Part shown: positions 49,828-60,239 of the stretch, piece by piece
Numbering within the stretch: position 1 is the first letter of the stretch
Layout: each line of letters opens with the position of its first letter
Source: Ricordea florida
Lineage: Eukaryota > Cnidaria > Anthozoa > Corallimorpharia > Ricordeidae
Length of the DNA: 64,000 bases
Assembly: GCA_949710005.1 (NCBI GenBank)
Contig: OX453276.1
Location: forward strand, 21,910,849-21,974,848
Reading direction: 5' to 3'
The notes under the pieces: model-generated
Database searches by the model: none
Seen by the model: the letters and a program-made list of their open reading frames with translations, nothing else
Told to the model about the DNA's origin: nothing
Translations under genes and position numbers: made by a program

Positions 49828-50078
49828 ACGCCAACGTTTTTTCCGAAGATTTATAGTATGCATATTTGTCTAAATTGAAATTGCTCATTAATTTTCGGAA
49901 AACGCTCGGAAAATCTTCGGATCATCTTCGGGTCATCTTCGGAAATCTTCGGAAGTGGGAAACAAAGTCAAAACAAGCCAAAACAACGCTTTAATCGGAA
50001 AATAGAAAAAGAACGCTTCATTTCTAAAAAAACAGCTTATATACAAATCCGTATTTGATTGACTCCTCTTATACTACT
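49828..50078 (-). repeat. Polinton right TIR
   Basis: 251 bp, reverse complement of 38341-38602 apart from one missing 11-bp unit. Ends '...cttatactact'. Confidence 0.95.
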
Positions 50079-50365
50079 AAAGGAAAGTATTTTACCAAGT
50101 TCCAAGCGCTTGGAAGTGGGAAAGCTGATTCTTTTGTGTCATTTAATTTATGTGAGTTGCATGTAAGCTTACATGTGTGCTTAATAACACATTTATCATG
50201 GATCTTTAACATTTATTGTGGACTTGATAACAAGTCTCACTATTATTTATTGTTTTATTGTTATATATAATCTGTGATAACTTTGCAGTAGACAGTGTGG
50301 TGGCTTTCTTGAGTTTCTTGTTATATTTAGGTAAAGAAACCAGTTTTCTTGTATGTGATCTACAG

Positions 50366-50585
50366 GGCGTGAATTATCTGGCGCTAAGCTCAAAAAGAGG
50401 CAAGAAAACTTGCAAGCCAAACTTCACAAGGGTTTTATTGAGTCTACTGGCAAACAGGTTCTACAAGCAGTTGTTCTTAACTTCCTCAATCTTGAGAAAC
50501 ATGAAAAAAGTCTTTGTACAAGGGTTGTTAAGGGGGCTTTCACATCAGCAAGTATTAAGAGAATTTGCAGGAGTGGGGATGAACA
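50366..50585 (+). CDS. Host gene exon 3
   Basis: Acceptor 'tgatctacag', donor GTATCC after 50585. Reads KLHKGFIESTGKQVLQAVVL and KHEKSLCTRVVKGAFTSASI in the frame set by exon 2. This frame has natural amino acid composition, unlike the second open frame that overlaps it. Confidence 0.55.
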
Positions 50586-51087
50586 GTATCCTTTTTTATT
50601 AATTTTATTATTATTACATCCTTTTAAATATCAAATTCATTGTATGTTGGTTTTTTGAGCAGGATCAGAGGTGGAGAAACCTGTGATGGCATATATGTTA
50701 AGATCACTCTATTACTTGTTTCCAAATATGTTTGTTCTATCTAAAGTAAACAATACTTTTGAATCTTTTTGAAAAAGCAATGCACAGTACAGTGGAATAA
50801 ATTAATAAAATATTACAACCAAGAAAACTATTTGATTTAACTTAAAACTGTAAACCGTTTTTAAAACATTTTATGCATGAGCAAAACCTCATTCCACATG
50901 TGACATAAATAAATTGATTGAATGATTGATTAACCTGAACTTAAATTTAAGCCTCTAACCTCTAGATCTAGCTATAAAAGATTCTTTGTGTTTATAGGTC
51001 TGTGTAAGAAACAGGTGCTTTGAAGTTGGAGAATACTTAGAACATGTTTCAAGATTAAACATTGTTCTGACCTTAACCCTGTTTAAG
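50586..51087. other. Host intron 3, nothing else recognised
   Basis: AT-rich, no repeat or gene seen. Ends in a pyrimidine-rich acceptor. Confidence 0.45.
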
Positions 51088-51505
51088 CTTTGTGTACACG
51101 AACATTTTGATGAAACCTTCAATGGTGCACATCCAGGATAACACTGTGACAGTGAATGAACATGTAGACAGAATGCAAATTCAAATAGCTGATTGTGAGT
51201 GGCGTATGGGAGAAATATGGTCAAAACTTATGACAGCCTTAGAAGAACAAGATAATGACAATACAGCATTGCAACTTGCTTTAAAGTATAAGACTGAAGA
51301 ACAGAGCAGAGACAAGTATATCAAGGCACTGGTAACACTCTATCAGAATGAGATAACCAACATTCAAGCACACGGGGAAAGTCTGACAGATATGCAGAAA
51401 AAACTAATTGGTACTGAGATGAAAAAACTTGAAGAATGTGCCGATAAGGGTTACAGAGCTGGAAAGTTTTCCACTGATACAGACATACCTAATGATATAT
51501 TTTAA
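51088..51505 (+). CDS. Host gene exon 4 (terminal)
   Basis: Acceptor after a pyrimidine tract ('cctgtttaag'), in phase with exon 3. Encodes about 138 residues with coiled-coil character (ALQLALKYKTEEQSRDKYIK, LEECADKGYRAGKF) up to TAA at 51503-51505. It could also stand alone as a small gene from ATG 51110. Confidence 0.6.
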
Positions 51506-51711
51506 GGATTTCTGGAAGAAATTCAAGAGAAATGCCCACTCGTGATGTCCACCATTAAGAGTCTTGTGGTATCAGATACTACGCATCGGAATGCTAACAG
51601 CCTCTACAGTGTGTGATAAAAAATAGTTAAAGAGGTGAGGGGGTTGGGGTCGATATACTCAAGAAAACCAGAATTATTTTTCTTGTTGTCAGAATGATGG
51701 TGGCGTGCATA

Positions 51712-51717
51712 AATAAA
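51712..51717 (+). terminator. Possible polyadenylation signal of the host gene
   Basis: AATAAA in 'gcataaataaaataag', about 210 nt after the TAA of exon 4. Confidence 0.4.
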
Positions 51718-51776
51718 ATAAGACTATTGTAACAAAAAAAATGCTTGATACAAGACTACAAGCAATGTCCTTGTGG

Positions 51777-52650
51777 TCAGAAGAAAGAATAATCTTTTTT
51801 AATCTCTAAGATATAAATAACGTAACCTACCCTTTTTACATGACAAGACTCCAGGATGATCTGATATCTTGTTGATTCACTACATGAGTGCCAGGCTCTA
51901 AACTCGACAAAGACACTGTCACTGTGGACTGAAATGTTTTCAGCATCTGCCCCAGAATTAAAGGCCCTAAGTACTCCAGAGTGGCAAAGGTACATCCCAT
52001 ACAATTTAGCTGTCTCGGTTGCACTCATAGAATGAATGGTAGTTTCAATGCCACGATGCTTAATAACAAATTTTGTGTACTTGTCCTAAAATGAGGTTAA
52101 TGGGGCTATGATCAGGTAAATAAATATAACAAAAAAAAATGTATTGTCTTTGAAAATAATACTGCAATTTATAACATTAAATATTTTTTTAGTCCATTTC
52201 ATTTCCAATAAAATAAGTAACCATCACAAGTGTGTTAAAAATATCTCCTTTATTATTGATCAGCAATTTTTTTTTATTTTATTAGAGTGCTGTAGAGTGT
52301 AAAAAACAATATTAAAGTACGGTATATATTTATGTGACATCCCAAATTGATGAATTGATTATTCATGAGTGTTGTTCCATTATTCCTGATACCTCTATCA
52401 TTACTAAAGCGTCAGTTTACAAACTGAATGACCACTTGTCAAATCAAGGATACTGTACAGGGAAATTAAATCAAGTACGAAAAACACGAGAAATATATAT
52501 ATTTTTGATATTGACACTTCGATTTACAAGAAAAATATAGTAACACTGATTGAATACCTGCGTGGCTCGGAGATCTGAAAATTTTTTGACACTTAATGGT
52601 CTCTTCGCCATGAAGAATTTGAAGCCTTTTTTTGGTCTCGCGACGTTCAT
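51777..52650 (-). CDS. Possible two-exon host gene, 133 aa
   Basis: Not recognised. Exon 1 is 52650-52558 (MNVARPKKGFKFFMAKRP..., donor GTATTC). Exon 2 is 52085-51777 (acceptor 'cattttag'), both phase 0, giving 133 residues. Exon 2 reads FVIKHRGIETTIHSMSATET, YGMYLCHSGVLRAFNSG and VFVEFRAWHSC. That is well-composed, beta-rich protein text. A further donor GTAGGT after 51830 may shorten exon 2. It is tail-to-tail with the interrupted gene. Could be a real small gene or a fragment. Confidence 0.4.
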
Positions 52651-53052
52651 CTTCACCAGCCGGGAAATGGTGGCCGATGCGAAAATGGTGGTCTAGGCCG
52701 TCCTCTTTGTAGAAACATACATTTCTTTTACAGAAAACATGCGGGCAAGGCACTTTATGCTGTAAAAAGACTACATGCACGGGTCTTGCGCAGTTTAAAA
52801 ACATTTTCGGCTTGACATATATTTTGGTCCGCCATTTCGATTGCAAGATGTGCCAGGTGCTCCGCGGCTCGCTCCCTAACCATCTACCCCCGCGCGCCCT
52901 GTTTTCCCGCCTTACCGCGTCAACTGAAAACTGACTGGCGCCTGGGGACGAGGCAGCAGGCATGACGCGTACTGTCCTATTTGACTGTCCTATTAAGGCT
53001 GAAATCAGGGCAGTTGATAGCCAATCAGATTTGAGAATTTTGTTATAGTTAT
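52651..53052. other. GC-richer upstream region of the small minus gene
   Basis: Higher GC at 52830-52960 suggests a promoter or first-exon region. The long minus frame here has no convincing motif. Confidence 0.35.
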
Positions 53053-53337
53053 GATTATACAAAATATCGCGCTCTGATTGTTTCGCTATCTCGGATTATC
53101 AGCCGATAATCACCTCGACGAACAAAATGGCTGCTAGTAGTTCGCGCGCTTTTGATGAAATAAAAATATTTCTTGTTGTACAAAGCTTTTTCTTTTCTTT
53201 TTTTGTAATAATCACCTGTGTATTTATACTCGACTTCATCTCGGTGAATATTCACCGATAATCACTTCGCCTTCGGCGGATAATTGTTAAATAATCCGAG
53301 ACAGCGAATTAATCAAAGAGCACGATTTTGTATAATC
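53053..53337. mobile_element. MITE with ~45-bp inverted ends
   Basis: Left 'gattatacaaaatatcgcgctctgattg...ctcggattat' and right 'ataatccgagacagcg...gcacgattttgtataatc' are inverted. The inside repeats 'ccgataatcac' motifs. No gene. Confidence 0.65.
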
Positions 53338-53342
53338 ACCTG

Positions 53343-53565
53343 TATGGTGGCCCATTAGGGCCATAGCGTTTTTTTTATATCTTGCAAATTTTTTTAATTT
53401 TTTTTTTATTTATTGTTTTTTTTTTAAATAATTACAGTTTGAAAATAAAAATAAATAAATAAAATAAACATAAAATTAAAAAAAAAGGAAAAAAAAAACT
53501 AAAAAAAAAATTAAAAAAATTTGCAAGATATAAAAAAAGCGCTATGGCCCTAATGGGCCACCATA
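53343..53565. mobile_element. Hairpin MITE, 223 bp
   Basis: Arms 'tatggtggcccattagggccatagcg...ttgcaaattttttta' and their reverse complement, with an A/T-only centre. Flanked by the duplication cacctg at 53337-53342 and 53566-53571. Confidence 0.85.
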
Positions 53566-53579
53566 CACCTGAATATTTA

Positions 53580-54545
53580 TACTATTACTCGTTAAATTAG
53601 TCTCAAAGTATTCGTGAAAGTACAGCTTTTTGCTCATACGGGTTAGTGTTAAAATTTGATTTCTATATAATTTGTATTTCTCTACATCGCCTGACAAATA
53701 CAGTTTACTCTTAATTTTAATTGATCGTCTGATTCTTCTTGTGATCCATGGTTTTGAAAATTGCTTTATCTTGCGGCTAGAAAGCTTCTTTAAGGGTGCA
53801 TGTTTATTAAGCAGTTTATTGTAAGACGTCGAGAATATCATCAGTTTTATCTATGTCTTAATGATTATTTGAAGTAATAATGTCCCAATTGATTTGAGTA
53901 AGTTCATTATTAAAATTTTCAGGTGAAACGTTAGAATAGTCCCGCACTTTCGGCAAAACAGACAAAACTCGACTAGTTGGGTGACGTGAAATAACAAACT
54001 GAGAAAAATGGTCCGTTAGGTCAGAGACTATGTTACCACTTACAGGTCATTTGTAAAGATGTTGTCAATAAGAGTGGCCGCCGGATGTCTTATGTACGCG
54101 AGCGGGCTTGTCAGTAGTTGGAATAAGATGAAAACTTCGAGCGGACACTACGAAATTTTGATTAATAGAAGATGACTGTGACTTGAGCAGGTCAATGTTG
54201 AAATCCCTCATTATATAAATGGGCCTATCATGGAGAGTGGATTTTTCGACAGCTTCATCAAAATATAATTGAAAAGATTCCGGAGGATTGTGCCCGCTGC
54301 CTATAAAAAAATCCATAAACATATTTTTCTTGCGGTCAATCCACAATGCCTGGAATGCTCCATTCGAAATGTTTTCCAGCACCATCAAAAAGTGTCACTG
54401 ATATACATACCAACACCCCCACAAGCTAGTCGTGTTGGCTCGTACTCAAAGCTGTAACCTTTTAGATGCGGGATATTTTGATAAGAATTAGCATATGAAA
54501 TGTTGGTTTCCGTAAGTCCAATAACAGAAAAGTGAAAATTTAATT
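53580..54545 (-). pseudogene. LINE ORF2 endonuclease domain and linker, broken
   Basis: Endonuclease text SVIGLTETNISYANSYQ (with the catalytic-site E in TETN), ACGGVGMYISD, then after a frameshift ENISNGAFQALWIDRKKN and IMRDFNIDLLKS. The last is the apurinic-endonuclease-like DFN motif, followed by TDKPARVHK. Farther on comes NKHAPLKKLSSRKIKQFSKPWIT, the usual linker before RT. Several stops and frame changes. Confidence 0.7.
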
Positions 54546-54557
54546 AAAGATGTAATT

Positions 54558-54705
54558 AATGATTTTCGCACAGTTCCCTACTCATTATGCATGCTGTAGC
54601 TGTCTTGTCTGGTGTAAAGCACGTGCAAATATTTCTTGTGTTCGAAGAAGGAAATAGTACAGCTACAGCATGCATAATGAAGTAGGGACCTGTGCGGAAT
54701 CATTC
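54558..54705. mobile_element. MITE, ~148 bp, copy 1
   Basis: Inverted ends 'aatgattttcgcacag.tccctact.cattatgcatgctgtagctgt'. The middle reads 'gcaaatatttcttgtgttcgaaga'. A second copy is at 63268-63413. Confidence 0.8.
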
Positions 54706-55309
54706 CATTGTCAATTTTACGCCTAATACTGCGTATATTAGTATGAAAGATTGAAATTCCATGTTCAGCCGGATTGATATTTAGCTAAGGTGTTTTTTGA
54801 ATCCATTGAAGCTATGCTACAGTATTTACATCGAATACAGGTATTTAGTTGGTTTTCGTAGACATCTGGATGAGTATGAAGGCTAAACAAGTCAATGTCG
54901 TGAAAGCTAGGTAGTATGTCTAAATAGGTTTTAGTGAGTTAGGGAGACGATTATTGAATTGACCATGTGCACTAGCTATGCCACATTCAAAATATGGAAG
55001 TCCACGTAACAATAGCTTGTTAGCTATATGCTTTACCTTAGTTTGGGTTTGCTTTCTCATCTTAAGTAGAGATCATCTTAACTAGAGAAAAACAGATCCA
55101 TATCACTCACAAGTCACTCTTCCATATTTTGTGCATCAGATCCTTGGGCTGACGTAGTCGCGTTGTTTGAAAACAGAGTGGCAAGATTGACAACAGAGCA
55201 GAAAGATCGTTGATCCTTTTAAGCTTAATAACTCTCGATGCATCACTTCGGCGTACATAAATGGCGGAATTTTTAGCCCAGCAACATTAATAGTTATTAC
55301 CGACGGATC

Positions 55310-55691
55310 TAAAAGCGTTTGGCTTCGCATAGCAAATCTTGCAACCGTGGAGTAAGGTGGTCGTAAATGCCAATATGGCTGATCGAGCCAGGCGTTAGGT
55401 CAAGGTCGGCAGCTACCCCATTGTTAGAAGCTCTTTTTGCTGACATGACCTTCTCTTTGGCTAATCGCCGGACAAACTTACAAATAACGGGATTCGGTCT
55501 GCTGGTCTGAACTGATTTTGCGGAACTCGATGGGCAATATCGATATCCTGTATCGCGATGTCTCCTCCAATGCATGAAAACAGTTTCAGACAAACATTTG
55601 CACTCTCAAAGTACCTAAGCCGGGATGGCTCGCTGGCTGATTTTATTTCACAAGTTTCGGTGACCACCAAGCTACCCAATATTTGGAACAT
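55310..55691 (-). pseudogene. LINE ORF1 remnant
   Basis: Two frames: one with ETCEIKSASEPSRLRYFESANVCLK and DIAIQDIDIAHRVPQ, the next with RPNPVICKFVRRLAKEKVM and DLTPGSISHIGIYDHLTPRL. Together they match the RNA-recognition and C-terminal part of LINE ORF1 proteins (DIE-IHR-P then P-IVKF-RR--K). Frameshifted. Confidence 0.6.
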
Positions 55692-55885
55692 TTGCTACAG
55701 TTCTGGCCAAAATTATCTGGGACACTGAAGGAATGACCCGCCTCGGATGAAGATATGTAAAGTGTATTAAATTAATAAGCCTCGAAAGCATTGTTCGCCG
55801 CTTTTTGCTTTTATTATAACTACCCCCTTCCCCTTAACAATGTTGATAGCTACTGTATCATACATGGCAACAAATCAACATTGAA

Positions 55886-56495
55886 AGTGGGGGAGGGGGG
55901 AGATACTGCCTTTGGGTTACCTTGTTTTGCAAAGTGTCCCAAAGTTTTTGGCCAGGATTGTAGGCGAAGCCGAGATGTTTTAAGACAAATTGGATTGCAT
56001 TGTCTGAACGTACATCAACCGAGTTTTAAACCTGTTCTCAATGCAAAGTGCTTTCTTCCTCGTAACAGAAAATCTCAACACTTAGGCCAGAAGCTTTTTG
56101 GTCGACAATATTTGAATCACAACCAGCGATTAGTGATATAGTTTGGTACCCCGCACTATTTAACCCAAAGGAAGACCGGCAACATTTAGCAGTGGGGGAG
56201 GGGGGAGATACTGCCTTTGGGTTACCTTGTTTTGCAAAGTGTCCCAAAGTTTTTGGCCAGGATTGTAGGCGAAGCCGAGATGTTTTAAGACAAATTGGAT
56301 TGCATTGTCTGAACGTACATCAACCGAGTTTTAAACCTGTTCTCAATGCAAAGTGCTTTCTTCCTCGTAACAGAAAATCTCAACACTTAGGCCAGAAGCT
56401 TTTTGGTCGACAATATTTGAATCACAACCAGCGATTAGTGATATAGTTTGGTACCCCGCACTATTTAACCCAAAGGAAGACCGGCAACATTTAGC
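55886..56495 (+). repeat. Perfect 305-bp tandem duplication
   Basis: 55886-56190 and 56191-56495 appear identical, from 'agtgggggaggggggagatac' to 'gaagaccggcaacatttagc'. The unit contains an 84-codon open frame, repeated with it, without a known motif. Confidence 0.93.
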
Positions 56496-59400
56496 TTCAA
56501 GAAAACGTGATAGCATGATTAATCTAGGCGTTTTCCAGTAACGTGCGTTTGCAGAATGTATCCGAGATCGGAAGGTTAAGTTCTTACGTTTGTACTTGAG
56601 AGGGGCTTTACATGCTGCTTCGAAGCTGTAACAGAGCTCCTACTCGCGCCTTTGAGCTGAGCCCCACTTCAACCGGAACGTCACAGAACCTTTCTGATTT
56701 GGTTATTTGGGTAGACCGCGAGCAGTCTCACTTTTTGCCCCAGATCCTTCGCGCGGACACCAAAGAAATAAATTATGCATACGCTTCTACATATGCCGCT
56801 CGCCACTCATACTGAGTGAATTCGCGCATCACGCTCTGTGCACAAAGAATCAGGAAAAAAGAGTTTCTCACGGTCTCTTAATCGAGTTACTGTTCACCTG
56901 CTCACTCACCGGTATAGACCCTCGGGGATGGGGTAGAAAGACCAAGAGCAGCCCGAATTTAAAAGCCAATATCTGGTGATGGAAACTGATTCGAAGCTTG
57001 AACAAAGTTAAGCTGAGAAACAGTGATGAGGGAAAGCTTGTGGTACCATCGAGCAAGCCAAACCAAAGGTAAGAGGCAGGAATTTTCTAAGTTGCCTTAA
57101 TTAATTAAACTTAAAGAAGGTTTGTGTCGATTTTATAGTCGTTACCGTCCTATTAATTTGCATCGTAATCTGATTATTGGATTGGAGAAATCATGTGTAC
57201 GTGGTTCAGTTGCCAGAGATTGTCTGAATGTTAAGCGATTCTGCCTTAAATTTTAGGAGGAAACTTTCCTTGATACAACTTAATCACTGTAGCTACGATT
57301 CATTTTCGTTCCAAGCATTTGAGCATTTAACGAAAAGAAAACGCAACAAAATGGCAGTACATCAGGTGCATTAAAAGTACTCCACATTTAAGCCGAAGCA
57401 AAATTTTTTTTCCTTGAATTAGGTCGTTCCTACTGGCTGAAGGTAGAGTACAACTACCCTTGACGACCAGACAACACTGATTAAAACCACTTACCTTGGT
57501 GGACTCCTACGAATTTGAACAGATGATAAACTAAACAGTAGCGAGATTATTTTTTAAAAGTCACCATATGGACAGCGAGGCAGGTCACTAGACTGTCCCA
57601 GAGTAAACTGGGTCAACAGTAATATGATGTTCGGAGAAAATGAAGATCAGTTCAAATGCAATGGCCGCAAACATTCAAGTAAGCAAATTGAAAGTGTAAC
57701 TTAGTAAAGCCAGATCTGTCCCTACGTGAACTAATCTCTTGTACAAAATAATCCATTAGGTTTTTTTTGCTTGTGAAAGCATTTATTGTTTCTGTTGCAT
57801 TTTTCCAAAGCACGACTCTTAACAGTCTTAAACGTATTGCTTCGTGACCGTCTCGTGACCATATGATGCGAGTCCAGGCAAGCAAGTACAGATTTTGTGT
57901 ATATATGTTGCTCGCAGATTTTCTTTACAGTTGTTATTTCGTTTGTATTTTGTAGGCCTTATTTTGATTTACACTCTCAAACATATTTCTCTATAGGGTG
58001 GCACCATTAAAAATCAGCTGGGACTTGTGGGTAGATAATGCCTAAGAAAAATCGTATTCATTGTGCATGTGCGTCAGGCATCACACTTACATTAAACTGA
58101 TTTTCTATAATAGGAATAATTTTAATCGTCTATTATTGAGCAGTGCTGCTGAGCACAACCACTAAGGGTTATTCTAAATATTAATGCATTACTCTAAGGG
58201 ATTGCTGCCCCTAAATTAAAACCGCCTGGTCTGTGGTATTCGACAAGAACCAATCTTAAGATTATTTTTCTTTCATTAATCGATGAACCGTAAAACCAGT
58301 AAACGGAAGCTAAACGCGATACCTTGTAGTGTTGGAGGAGATGCAATGTGTGTAGCTTCTTCTGGCGGTGAAGTAAAATCTGCTGCAATTACAAAAAGTC
58401 GGTATTCAATCAGTGACTGTTAGCAGACCCTGGCCTAGGACCATTGAGGTGAGACCCCAAACTGTAATTTGAGAGCGAAGTCTAGTGTAGAATGTAACGC
58501 CATAAGAAAATGAAGGGCATCAATTTTTGCATTTGCTCCAACGGAACTAAATTGGAGCAGTCTGTTTATATATTCTTTTATGATCAGCTAATAAATAACA
58601 GATATAGACGAATAACAAATGTGTTTATTTAATTAATAATCTAATAAACTTGAATGAAATAAACAGTAAAAGAAATTCAGGTAATACGGATGTATGCGGG
58701 GACTTCAAAGACTAATATTTCCAATAAAGGCGGTTTACCCTGAGTTACACATTCACTCTTGTAAACCAATACTAACAACTTCGTTCCAAACTAAAAGCGG
58801 TGACTTTAAAATGGGTCAAAATATATGTTCGATCCATGTTTATGTTACATTAAATTTGGTCTCACACAGCCTAGATAGATGGAGGCCTTTACAGGCCTCA
58901 AACTAATCCCATTTTTTTCTTGCTGACCTCGAAAAGATGATTAAGTAAACCTTGGAATGACGACTGAAACCGCGAATTTTGGAATGTGTTAGATAATTGC
59001 AGGTAATAAATTTTTTAGTACTCATTTCATTTCAGTTTTCTGATATCTTTATTTAGATTTTTGAAACTGCTACAAAAATGTTAAATGCGTAGGTCAGATT
59101 CAATCAAATTTAATGCCACCCGTTGCATTCCTTAAGCTATTTAGTACAGTACATTTGAGAACATGAGATATCATATATTACACTGCTGTTGGAAACCTAA
59201 TTGAAATTCGGCCCTATTGTTGTAAATAAAATTTTTTTGGCAATTGAGATTATATATACCGGAAGAAAAGAGACAACAGGCTAAAACTGGCCTCCAAACT
59301 GCGACCTCAACAATGCACCACACGATTTAAGCCTTATTTTGAAAAGTCAAGATGTTAGATAATTGATCACAATTGGAATGAATAAATGAAAATTTATGAA

Positions 59401-59999
59401 CTTGAATTATCTTGCACATTCCAAAATCCCGTATCCAGCTTGTCATATCGTACAATGTATTCCTTGGAAATCATTTCAGGGCCTGTACATGCCTTTATTT
59501 CCAAAACGAATGCATATATTAAAAAAAATATTTACTAGTGTTATTCACTGGGTAGTCCGTTCATGAGACTTATAGAGTATCCCTGCTGTCAATTAACAGG
59601 AACCATGAGTAGTGACCGAGTATTCTTACCATGGTGCAGAACAAAAGAAATAATACTAGAAAAATAAAAAAAAAGGATCACACACGTCCACAATGAATTA
59701 CCAAATAAGACATATTATTATTCATTCAAAATATTTCCCCGATTCTGATTGGCTAAAAGCACACGTTTAATTCACCATAACCTGTTACTGATGACCAAAT
59801 TTGGAAGAATTTTGACTTTAACGAGGAAATGACGTCAAAAATGCATCGTTTTCGCAGGTTAAGGCACCTTTAACCGAGAAGACCTGGGGACGAGCTTGTG
59901 TTATTTTGTTGTTTTGTTATATTGCTGGTGGGTGTGAAATTTGTGAAAATAAAGCACATTTTCTCCGTTAAGTGTTTGAAAATATTTTGATAAATAATA
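56496..59999. other. ~3.5 kb without a recognised gene
   Basis: AT-rich; open frames at 56612-56979 and 57652-57885 show no motif. A 60-nt exon-like piece with AG and GT borders lies on the minus strand at 58323-58382 (reads TSPPEEATHIASPP), too short to call. The stretch near 59730-59790 ('gattctgattggctaaaag') looks like repeat DNA. Confidence 0.4.
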
Positions 60000-60000
60000 C

Positions 60001-60151
60001 AGCAATTAATGAATTCGGCTTTCGTAGGATATGAAGAATTAAGTGGAACTCGGAAGGGTCTTATCCACGTCGGCCTACGGCCTCGGTGGATAACACCTTC
60101 CTCGATCTGCTTAATTCTTCATATCCTACTCAGCCTCATTCATTAATTGCT
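60001..60151. mobile_element. Hairpin MITE, ~151 bp
   Basis: Imperfect palindrome: 'agcaattaatgaattcggct..cgtaggatatgaagaattaag' against its inverted partner ending 'cattaattgct', with centre 'ccacgtcggcctacggcctcggtgg'. Confidence 0.75.
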
Positions 60152-60239
60152 AAGTAATAAAACGATCCCCTGGCTCTTTCAGTTCTAGTAAAAGGAGGAT
60201 GCAAACAAAATTGCCCTAGCGGGTTGAACGAGCACAAAC

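Larger units (their letters stand above)
38341..50078. mobile_element. Polinton/Maverick, 11,738 bp, internally deleted
   Basis: Self-synthesising DNA transposon and endogenous virus-like element. Ends are inverted repeats of 262 and 251 bp starting AGTAG. The direct repeat aaagg flanks it at 38336-38340 and 50079-50083. Polinton hallmarks are present: integrase of retroviral type, PolB N-terminal region, packaging ATPase, major and minor capsid proteins, and several small proteins. PolB is truncated and no adenovirus-like protease is found, so it is not autonomous. Its GC content is visibly higher than its flanks. Genes are tightly packed, mostly with 2-35 nt spacers or tail-to-tail overlaps. 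Confidence 0.95.
38087..51505 (+). pseudogene. Predicted four-exon host gene split by the Polinton
   Basis: Exon 1 is 38087-38138 (MADGDPLPALEDFLLDD, donor GTGAGT). Exon 2 is 38236-38340, interrupted by the Polinton and resuming for three bases at 50084-50086 (donor GTATTT). Exon 3 is 50366-50585 and exon 4 51088-51505 (TAA). Counting one copy of the aaagg duplication, the phases are 1, 1 and 2 at the three junctions and the total is 266 codons including the stop. The protein is rich in charged helices (KLKKRQENLQAKLHKGF, then RDKYIKALVTLYQ and MQKKLIGTEMKKLEE). I recognise no family. An AATAAA lies at 51712-51717. The exon 2 donor is weak; a stronger GTGAGT at 50152 would put exon 3 in a different frame that looks less protein-like. 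Confidence 0.55.
53580..55700 (-). mobile_element. LINE fragment with ORF1 and endonuclease remnants
   Basis: Minus strand, 5' to 3': ORF1 remnant (55310-55691), degenerate middle, endonuclease remnant (54480-54065) and the EN-RT linker (53841-53580). RT is absent, cut off by the MITEs at 53565. Another MITE (54558-54705) sits in the endonuclease part. Dead. Confidence 0.7.

Noticed and set aside
50258-50602. Alternative reading of host exon 3
   Set aside because: Open, but it has unnatural composition, and only the other frame gives consistent phases through exons 2 to 4.
55791-56446. Two paralogous small genes
   Set aside because: The two frames are identical only because the DNA is a recent tandem duplication; no motif or start context supports a gene.
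58323-58382. A short exon related to the receptor kinase juxtamembrane linker
   Set aside because: Borders are right and the text is Pro/Glu/Thr-rich, but 60 nt without any neighbouring exon is not enough.
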